From Gloeocapsa sp. DLM2.Bin57 (lineage in GTDB: Bacteria; Cyanobacteriota; Cyanobacteriia; Cyanobacteriales; Gloeocapsaceae), in contig RECR01000061.1 of assembly GCA_007693955.1 (NCBI GenBank), positions 1 through 57,761 of the forward strand: 57,761 nucleotides of DNA, given 5' to 3'. The notes beneath the pieces are model-generated. The model did not search any database. It saw only the letters and a list, made by a program, of their open reading frames with translations, and was not told the DNA's origin. The number at the start of each line of letters is the position of its first letter. Within the stretch, counting starts at the first letter, position 1. Both the position numbers and the translations under genes were made by a program. Below are positions 52,053-57,761 of this stretch, piece after piece.

Positions 52053-54050
52053 ATGCTTCCACTTATAGATATAGATCACGTACATCGCGTTTTTCCTTTG
52101 GCTGATGGTGGTAATTATATTGCCCTGAAAAATATTGATTTCAAAATAAATCAAGGTGAATTTATCTCTCTGATTGGTCACTCAGGTTGTGGTAAATCAA
52201 CCCTACTCAATATCGTCGCGGGATTAGATCAACCCACCGAAGGAGGAGTAATCCTCGAAGGAAGAGAAGTACGTGGACCTGGTCCCGATCGCATGGTAGT
52301 CTTTCAAAACTACTCTCTCTTACCTTGGTTAACAGTCAGACAAAATATTGCTTTGGCGGTTAATAGAGTCATGAGACATCTACCCAAGGGAGAAAGAAAG
52401 GGCATAGTTGAACACAATATCGAGTTAGTAGGATTACAACACGCAGCCCATAAACACCCTCGGGAATTGTCTGGAGGAATGAAACAAAGAGTGGCGATCG
52501 CCCGCGCTTTAGCCATACGTCCCAAAGTACTCTTATTAGATGAACCCTTCGGCGCTTTAGACGCTTTAACCCGAGGTAATCTACAACAAAAACTAGCCGA
52601 AATAGTCCAAGAAAATAACGTCACTTGCATCATGGTAACTCACGACGTTGACGAAGCTTTATTACTATCAGATCGCATAGTGATGTTAACCACAGGTCCT
52701 GAAGCCCAGATTGGACAAATACTAGAAGTAGCCATCCCTCATCCTCGTCAGCGTCTAGAAGTAGTTAACCATCCTAGTTACTACGCACTCAGAGGAGAAA
52801 TAGTTTACTTCCTACAACAACAAAAACGTTCTCGTCAAAAAGTTGGCATACCTCAAGCAGTTACATCTAGTAATGGTTTAGAAAAAATCAATCTAGAATT
52901 AGGGTTTATTCCCCTAACAGATTGCGCACCCCTAGTAGTAGCTTTAGAAAAAGGATTCTTTCAAGAAGAAGGTTTAGAACAAGTTACTCTGTGTCGTGAA
53001 CCAAGTTGGAAAGCGATCGCCAAAGGTGTAGCCGAAGGACGTTTAGACGGCGCACAAATGGTAGCAGGGATGCCTCTAGGTATGACTATTGGCGCAGGTG
53101 GTAAACAACCTATCCCTATGGTTAGTGCGATGGTGTTAAGTCGCAATGGCAACGCTATTACCCTAGGTAATAAATTTACTGACGTTAACAACGCCAGTGA
53201 TTTAAAAGCAGCCATCAGCAAAACACCAGATACCATTCATTCCCTCGGGATGGTACACCCCGCATCGATGCACAATTTACTCTTACGTTATTGGTTAGCA
53301 TCAGGAGAAATCGACCCCGATAACGATGTTAATCTAGTAGTCATTCCACCATCACAAATGGTGCATAATCTCAAAGCGGGTAATATCGATGGTTATTGCG
53401 TGGGTGAGCCTTGGAATTCCTTAGCTGTACATGAAAATCTCGGTTTTGTAGTCGCTACAGATTTAGATATCTGGAATAGTCACCCCGAAAAAGTCTTAGG
53501 AGTAAGAGAGGATTGGGTTGCTAAATACCCCCAAACTCATCTAGCTTTGATTAAAGCCCTTTTACGCGCTTGTGAATATTGCGATGATCCGCGTAACCGA
53601 GAAGAAATCTTAGCTTTACTGGTTAAACCTGAATATGTAGGATCTGCACCAGAATATACTCGTCCTGGTTTTATTGATCCTTATGATTATGGACGAGATA
53701 CCGCACCTGTGTCTCTCTATCGTTTTAATCAATTTTTTGTAGAACAGAGTACTTATCCTAGTGAAACTGAGGCTTTATGGATTCTAACTCAATTAGCTCG
53801 TTGGGGATACACTCCTTTTCCTAAAAATTGGCAAGAAGTAGTTACTAGAGTCAGACGTACAGATTTATACGGTGAAGCTTGTCGTCAACTAGATTTACCT
53901 AATCTTCAACCTAATCGCAGTAACATCAAGCTTTTTGACGGAATGGTCTTTAATCCTGATGATCCTGTGGGTTATCTAGAACGTTTCAATATTTGTCGTG
54001 AATTCTCGGTTCAAGAAATCCCTTTAGTTATTCCTAATCTCAGCAAGTAA
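52053..54050 (+). CDS. nrtC: Nitrate transporter ATPase fused to an NrtA-like regulatory domain
   Basis: This is a 665-aa two-domain protein. Residues 1-260 are an ABC ATPase (Walker A 'GHSGCGKST' at 42-50, signature 'LSGGMKQRV', Walker B 'LLLDEPFG', His in 'TVTHD'-like 'MVTHDVD'). Residues from about 275 resemble NrtA ('LELGFIPLTDCAPLVVALEKGFF', 'MVHPASMHNLLLRYWLASGEIDP') but lack a signal peptide, so they stay in the cytoplasm. In Synechococcus this tail mediates ammonium-promoted inhibition of uptake. The ATG at 52053 is 13 bases after nrtB; an in-frame TTG at 52023 lies inside nrtB and is less likely. nrtD starts 5 bases after the stop. Confidence 0.93.
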   Translation: MLPLIDIDHVHRVFPLADGGNYIALKNIDFKINQGEFISLIGHSGCGKSTLLNIVAGLDQPTEGGVILEGREVRGPGPDRMVVFQNYSLLPWLTVRQNIALAVNRVMRHLPKGERKGIVEHNIELVGLQHAAHKHPRELSGGMKQRVAIARALAIRPKVLLLDEPFGALDALTRGNLQQKLAEIVQENNVTCIMVTHDVDEALLLSDRIVMLTTGPEAQIGQILEVAIPHPRQRLEVVNHPSYYALRGEIVYFLQQQKRSRQKVGIPQAVTSSNGLEKINLELGFIPLTDCAPLVVALEKGFFQEEGLEQVTLCREPSWKAIAKGVAEGRLDGAQMVAGMPLGMTIGAGGKQPIPMVSAMVLSRNGNAITLGNKFTDVNNASDLKAAISKTPDTIHSLGMVHPASMHNLLLRYWLASGEIDPDNDVNLVVIPPSQMVHNLKAGNIDGYCVGEPWNSLAVHENLGFVVATDLDIWNSHPEKVLGVREDWVAKYPQTHLALIKALLRACEYCDDPRNREEILALLVKPEYVGSAPEYTRPGFIDPYDYGRDTAPVSLYRFNQFFVEQSTYPSETEALWILTQLARWGYTPFPKNWQEVVTRVRRTDLYGEACRQLDLPNLQPNRSNIKLFDGMVFNPDDPVGYLERFNICREFSVQEIPLVIPNLSK

Positions 54051-54055
54051 ATAAA

Positions 54056-54889
54056 ATGACTCAAGTGCAAGCATATAATCAACTAGACTCCCAGAAAAAA
54101 GCTAATTTTCTCGTTATTGAGGACGTTTCTAAGGTTTATCTGACTCCTAATGGTCCTTATCCCGTTTTAGATGGCGTTAATTTGACCATCGCTGAAGGTG
54201 AATTCGTTTGTTTTATTGGTCACTCAGGTTGTGGAAAATCTACTCTACTGAATATGGTATCGGGATTTAATCAACCTAGTTCGGGAAAGGTGACGGTAGA
54301 TAACGTTAGGGTAACTCAACCAGGTCCCGATCGCATGATGGTTTTTCAAAATTATGCTTTACTTCCTTGGAAAACCGCTTTTGATAATGTTTATCTCGCG
54401 GTTAATACCGTCTTCCCTGGTAAGTCTAAGGCTGATAAAGTGGCTATCGTAGAAGAACACCTAGCTATGGTAGGTTTGACTGAAGCTGCTCATAAAAAAC
54501 CACAACAAATGTCGGGAGGAATGAAACAAAGAGTGGCGATCGCTCGTGCGTTGGCTATTTGTCCCCAAGTTTTAATACTTGATGAACCTTTTGGCGCTTT
54601 AGACGCGATTACTAAAGAAGAGTTACAAGAAGAGTTAATCAAAATTTGGCAACAAAATAGTTTAACCGTGTTAATGGTTACTCATGATATCGACGAAGCT
54701 TTATTTTTAAGCGATCGCCTCGTAATGATGACCAATGGTCCATCTGCTAAAATAGGCGAAATCCTTGATATTCCTTTTGCTCGTCCAAGAAATCGCGATC
54801 GTCTCTCTGAAGATCCTCGTTATTACGAATTACGTAATTATGCTCTAGATTTCCTTTATCGACGTTATGCTCACGATGAAGATGCTTAA
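54056..54889 (+). CDS. nrtD: Nitrate transporter ATPase
   Basis: This 277-aa ABC ATPase has Walker A 'GHSGCGKST' at 55-63, Q-loop 'VFQNYALLPW', signature 'MSGGMKQRVAIARAL', Walker B 'LILDEPFGALDA' and switch His in 'VTHDID'. It pairs with the ATPase half of NrtC to power the NrtB channel. It has no regulatory tail. It is the last gene of the operon; in many cyanobacteria narB follows, but here yaaA does. The gene is close kin to the NrtC ATPase, especially near Walker A and the signature. Confidence 0.93.
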   Translation: MTQVQAYNQLDSQKKANFLVIEDVSKVYLTPNGPYPVLDGVNLTIAEGEFVCFIGHSGCGKSTLLNMVSGFNQPSSGKVTVDNVRVTQPGPDRMMVFQNYALLPWKTAFDNVYLAVNTVFPGKSKADKVAIVEEHLAMVGLTEAAHKKPQQMSGGMKQRVAIARALAICPQVLILDEPFGALDAITKEELQEELIKIWQQNSLTVLMVTHDIDEALFLSDRLVMMTNGPSAKIGEILDIPFARPRNRDRLSEDPRYYELRNYALDFLYRRYAHDEDA

Positions 54890-54908
54890 ATAGGTGCGTG
54901 TGGTTCGA

Positions 54909-54995
54909 GGGGAGATGGGGGAGATGGGGAGAGGGGGAGTAGGGAGATGGGAAGTATGATATATAGGGATAATAACACCGTTCTACCGTTCTACC
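54909..54995 (+). repeat. G-rich intergenic repeat with G-quadruplex pattern, copy 3
   Basis: Six runs of three to five G lie between 54909 and 54951 with 3-5-base spacers, followed by 'ATGATATATAGGGATAATA' (about 54957-54975) and the tandem CCGTTCTA-CCGTTCTA. The order and sequence match copy 1 at 5379-5447 read on the minus strand. In both cases it follows directly after a gene's stop codon in the same orientation, here 19 bases after nrtD. Confidence 0.6.
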
Positions 54996-55049
54996 TAACC
55001 CCTAGGTTTTACTGTTATATTTTTGATTAAACAGTTATCCAGGCTAATA

Positions 55050-55796
55050 ATGTTATTAATTCTCTCTTCCGCTAAAACCTTAGTATTTGACGATATTTTG
55101 ACAGTTCCTCAAATAACTCGACCAATTTTTCAAGAAGAGGAACAATTTTTAGTTAATTATCTACAAACTTTATCAACTGAACAACTAGGAAAAATATTGC
55201 AAGTTAGTGAATCTTTAGCAACTTTAAATTATCAAAGATATCAATCATTTACCACTACTCAAAAACAAGCAGCAATTTTAGCTTATCGAGGAGATGTTTT
55301 TCAACAATTAGAAATTGAGAAATTCCAAGATACTGATTATTTATTTGCCCAAGAACATTTAAGGATTATCTCGGGACTTTATGGTATTTTACGTCCTCTT
55401 GATCAAATTAGACCCTATAGACTGGAGATGAATACGCGGTTAAAATCAGAAAATCTCTCTAAGTTTTGGACAGAAAAAGTTAGCAAATATTTAAATCGAG
55501 AGTTAGAAAAACACCAAACAAAAGTTTTAATCAACCTTGCTTCTGATGAATATTATCGGGTTATTAACCCTAAGTATTTCCCTTATCCTATTCTTAAAGT
55601 TTCTTTTAAAGAAATCAGAGATGGCAAGTTGAAAACCATTGGATTACTAGCTAAGAAAAGTAGAGGATTAATGACTAATTGGATTATTAAAAATAAAATT
55701 TATGACCCTTCACAACTAAAAGATTATTCAGGTTTATTAGGTTATAATTACAATGAAAGTTTATCGAATGAACAAGAAATAGTTTTTCTTAAATAA
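55050..55796 (+). CDS. yaaA: Peroxide stress protein YaaA (DUF328/UPF0246)
   Basis: YaaA lowers free iron and oxidative DNA damage under peroxide stress in E. coli and has a DNA-binding fold. The 248-aa sequence starts 'MLLILSSAKTLVFDD', with 'AILAYRGDVFQQLE', 'HLRIISGLYGILRPLDQIRPYRLEM' and 'LINLASDEYYRVI', all typical. I start at the ATG at 55050; an in-frame start at 55023 adds nine unrelated residues. It is not clearly in an operon. The role in this cyanobacterium is taken from the family. Confidence 0.88.
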   Translation: MLLILSSAKTLVFDDILTVPQITRPIFQEEEQFLVNYLQTLSTEQLGKILQVSESLATLNYQRYQSFTTTQKQAAILAYRGDVFQQLEIEKFQDTDYLFAQEHLRIISGLYGILRPLDQIRPYRLEMNTRLKSENLSKFWTEKVSKYLNRELEKHQTKVLINLASDEYYRVINPKYFPYPILKVSFKEIRDGKLKTIGLLAKKSRGLMTNWIIKNKIYDPSQLKDYSGLLGYNYNESLSNEQEIVFLK

Positions 55797-55903
55797 CCGT
55801 ACAAGTGTACTAATTTAAAAAATTTAGTGATCAAGTTTACAAATTTTAATATTTATGATAAGGTTAAGATAACCAAAAATAAATAAGAAAGGGGGTGAGC
55901 TCT

Positions 55904-56155
55904 GTGGTTAAATTAGGTCAAAACAGCCTCATCGTAGTAGATCTAACCGACAAGATCTGGATCTATACTCAAATCCCTGCTGAAAACCATGCTGCACTAC
56001 GTTCTGGTTTCGCAGGATATCCAGCTAATCCGCGTTGGAATGCAACTAAATATCGCGCTTGGAAACAAGGTTATCAATGGCGACGGGAATTATCCCTAGG
56101 AAAATTAACTGTACGTGAATCTGATTCTCAATTAGTTCCTATCTTAATCGCGTGA
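55904..56155 (+). CDS. Small conserved cyanobacterial protein, function unknown
   Basis: This protein of about 83 aa has 'IVVDLTDKIWIYTQIPAENHAALRSGFAGYPANPRW' and a basic 'KYRAWKQGYQWRREL' segment. There is no membrane segment. I recognise the pattern as a cyanobacteria-wide family without a known role. Of the two in-frame GTG starts (55895 and 55904) I prefer 55904, since AGGGGG then lies about 10 bases upstream. The 5' region carries a near-palindromic GTACAAGTGTAC at about 55799-55810. The gene is intact, unlike those on its right. Confidence 0.6.
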   Translation: MVKLGQNSLIVVDLTDKIWIYTQIPAENHAALRSGFAGYPANPRWNATKYRAWKQGYQWRRELSLGKLTVRESDSQLVPILIA

Positions 56156-56257
56156 GAGTACTCCCGTTATAATGCGCGATGACCTCCTGTAATTTTTTTA
56201 AGAATCCAGCCTTTTTTCTCAACAATGTCCAAATAATTACAAATCGGAATTTGAAGA

Positions 56258-56569
56258 ATGATAGAGACGAGCCTACAGGAAGTTGTGATAGAAGAGAATC
56301 TGAAGCAATTTTTGCTAGTGCTTTCGGTTTCTTTGAGTGTGGCCACTCTGCCACAAATTATAAGCTGGTTTCGCCGAATTCCTTATACGCTGCTGCTAGT
56401 AATTGTGGGATTAGGGCTGGCGTTGGCAGATGTGCGATTGGTCAATCTTTCGCCTGAATTGATTCTATTAATTTTTCTACCGCCACTGCTGTTTGAAGCG
56501 GCCTGGAATTTGAAATGGTCGAGGTTGAAGCAAGATATAATTCCAATTTGTCTTTTTGCTGTCTTCGGT
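56258..56569 (+). pseudogene. Cation/proton antiporter (NhaP/KefB-like) N-terminal fragment
   Basis: The first about 104 codons encode the start of a Na+/H+ (CPA1) antiporter: a polar N-terminus, then hydrophobic segments 'FLLVLSVSLSVATLPQIIS', 'IPYTLLLVIVGLGLAL' and 'LILLIFLPPLLFEAAWN', with the 'FLPPLLFEAA' signature. The match stops after 'IIPICLFAVFG' at about 56567-56569. From there the DNA is antisense TnpA sequence. Intact antiporters have over 400 residues, so more than three quarters are missing here. The rest may lie beyond the right edge, on the far side of the inserted element. Confidence 0.85.
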
Positions 56570-56800
56570 AAAGATATATCTGGTTTGTACTCAATCACTA
56601 AATGAATATGGTCAGACTCTCCATTAAACTCAATTAAATCACATTTCCATTTACACAAGGTTTCTGTCAAGATTTCTTTTAGCCTCAATAATACCTGTTC
56701 TGAAATTGCTTTTTGACGATATTTTGTCACTAAAACAACGTGAGCAGTAAGTTTATAGACTGACCTAAACCCTTTATTATAATTGATTGAAATTTTAAAG
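56570..56800 (-). pseudogene. tnpA: IS200/IS605 transposase TnpA (HUH/Y1), truncated at both ends
   Basis: Read on the minus strand the frame gives 'NYNKGFRSVYKLTAHVVLVTKYRQKAISEQVLLRLKEILTE', 'KCDLIEFNGESDHIHLVIEYKPDISL', a Y1 transposase N-terminal half with the HUH metal motif as 'HIH'. No ATG is present before the conserved start. After 'SLPK' the sequence becomes antisense antiporter, so the part with the catalytic Tyr is lost. It cannot make active transposase. The divergent tnpB starts about 45 bases away, the usual IS605 arrangement. Confidence 0.8.
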
Positions 56801-56845
56801 CAGTAAGTGTATTATAGCAGTATAACAAACAAATCGTTAAAGCAA

Positions 56846-57761
56846 GTGATTACTCTTAACTACCAATACAAGTTAAACCTAAACGCCCAGCAAATAGCAC
56901 AGATAGAAGAAATTTTATCTGTGTGCAAAAGTGTTTATAACTTTGCGGTAGCAGAGAGAAAAGATTGGATTAACAGCCGAAAGTCACCTGTAAATGCGTG
57001 TTCACTAAAATCAGAATACATTATCTCTGCTGACGCTCCTTATCCCAATTATTACCACCAAGCCAAACAATTAACCAAAGCAAAAAAACATTTCCCCCGG
57101 TTAAAAACTGTTAACGCTCAAGTGTTGCAACAGGTATTAAAAACTGTTGATAAAGCGTTGGCTGATATGAAAGCTAAGAGTTTTGGCTTTCCCAGATTCA
57201 AAAGAAACCTGAAAAGCTTTGTTTTCCCTCAGCTTCCTAAAAATTGTTTAGGGGCAAATAGGGTAAAACTACCTCAAATCGGTTGGGTAAATATCAAACA
57301 ATCTAGAGAATATCCTGCAGGGTTTACTCCCAAACAGATAAGAGTAGTCAAGAAAGCGAGCGGTTATTATCTGATGATTTGTTTTCAATCAGAAGAATCA
57401 GTTCCAGATAATCCGATAGGTGATATTTCATTAGGAATAGATGCAGGAATAGAATCGTTTATAGCCACGTCTAGAGGAGAATTAATCAAAGCGCCAAGGT
57501 TTTTATTAGAGGTCATGAGTAAGCTTAAATTGCTACAAAGAAGACTAAAATCTAAAACTAAAGGGTCTAAGAATTGGTTAAAACTCCAAACCAAAATAGC
57601 TAGATTGCACGAGAAAGTAGCAGATACTCGTAAAGATTGGCAATTCAAACTAGCACATTATTTATGTGACTTAGCCGATAATATCTTTATTGAGAATATT
57701 AACTAAAAATCCTGGGCAAAAGGATTATTTAGTAAGATTTCTAATGACTTAGCACCAGGTC
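56846..57761 (+). pseudogene. tnpB: IS200/IS605 TnpB nuclease gene, with nonsense codon, cut by window edge
   Basis: TnpB is the RNA-guided nuclease ancestor of Cas12. The frame from a GTG at 56846 (another GTG at 56807 is possible) encodes 'LNYQYKLNLNAQQIAQIEEIL', 'VNAQVLQQVLKTVDKALADM', the RuvC-I start 'GDISLGIDAGIESFIATS' with its Asp, and 'NIFIENIN' with the RuvC-II Glu. An in-frame TAA at 57704-57706 sits where a Leu codon is expected; the frame then continues 'KSWAKGLFSKISNDLAPG' to the last base. The zinc ribbon and last RuvC Asp would be lost. A T-to-A change would explain it. Confidence 0.87.

Noticed and set aside
49871-54889. Bicarbonate transporter cmpABCD instead of nrtABCD
   Set aside because: The binding-protein blocks (GGGIDGAHILTPMPY, FPGGTHDLW) and the NtcA promoter fit nitrate; CmpA has different residues in those places.
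54901-54915. Possible tRNA T-arm (GGTTCGAG)
   Set aside because: No matching acceptor stem, anticodon arm or D arm within 80 bases upstream; it is part of a G-rich repeat.
56258-56605. A complete small membrane protein of 115 aa
   Set aside because: The last 11 residues are antisense TnpA; the preceding part is the N-terminus of a much longer antiporter, so this is a truncated gene.

Overview
The window is cyanobacterial chromosome. Three things show this: the palindrome GCGATCGC recurs many times inside genes, there are photosynthesis-specific genes (psbY, ycf54), and there are cyanobacterial hallmark genes (ldpA, a SigF-type sigma factor, nrtABCD with an NrtA-like tail on NrtC, a plastid-type E2). 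Base composition is AT-rich. A unicellular or colonial chroococcalean is my best guess, but the genus cannot be fixed from sequence reading alone.

Layout. 1-9.3 kb is mostly housekeeping: a STAS protein, acyl-ACP/CoA synthetase, crtE and a DUF212 phosphatase-like protein on the + strand; ycf54, pdxJ, a DciA-like DUF721 protein and a PfkB kinase on the - strand; then sigF, a lipoprotein, a small protein and a pentapeptide-repeat protein. 9.4-19.5 kb holds a UvrD/PcrA helicase, a large secreted DUF4347/beta-helix/RTX protein, psbY (39 aa), a gamma-carbonic anhydrase, the close run TIGR02652-VOC-coaX, the E2 subunit of pyruvate dehydrogenase and a DUF3616 protein. 19.5-27 kb is a tightly packed + strand run: cobS, a Wzx flippase, sulfotransferase, Wzy-like polymerase, two glycosyltransferases and a second sulfotransferase. 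It probably makes a sulfated extracellular polysaccharide. A dead Uma2 gene and a secreted Cys-repeat protein follow.

28.2-35.9 kb is the most unusual part. A 586-base gene-free stretch with several hairpins precedes a four-gene operon of three different dynamin-like GTPases with a cytoplasmic C39/papain-like cysteine peptidase between the first two. Every junction is 22-28 bases and has a good ribosome-binding site. I do not know this combination as a described system; membrane remodelling or defence are the natural hypotheses.

36-48.7 kb is on the - strand: gnd, then an apparent operon hpnB-like glycosyltransferase, orphan DISARM-type helicase DrmA, circadian LdpA (start overlapping the drmA stop) and TamB. 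48.7-49.6 kb is a PDDEXK/DUF4351-type gene frameshifted in a GA repeat. 49.6-54.9 kb is the nitrate transporter operon nrtABCD behind a textbook NtcA-activated promoter and a leader with a perfect 9-bp hairpin. 55-57.8 kb has yaaA, a small conserved protein, and a cation/proton antiporter cut off by a decayed IS200/IS605 element (tnpA truncated, tnpB with a nonsense codon).

Scattered through the intergenic spaces are hairpins that look like solitary right ends of IS200/IS605-TnpB elements (near 1-60, 2612-2660, 2781-2820 and perhaps 27605-27646), and G-rich repeats able to form G-quadruplexes (5.4, 37.5 and 54.9 kb). No tRNA, rRNA or CRISPR array was found.
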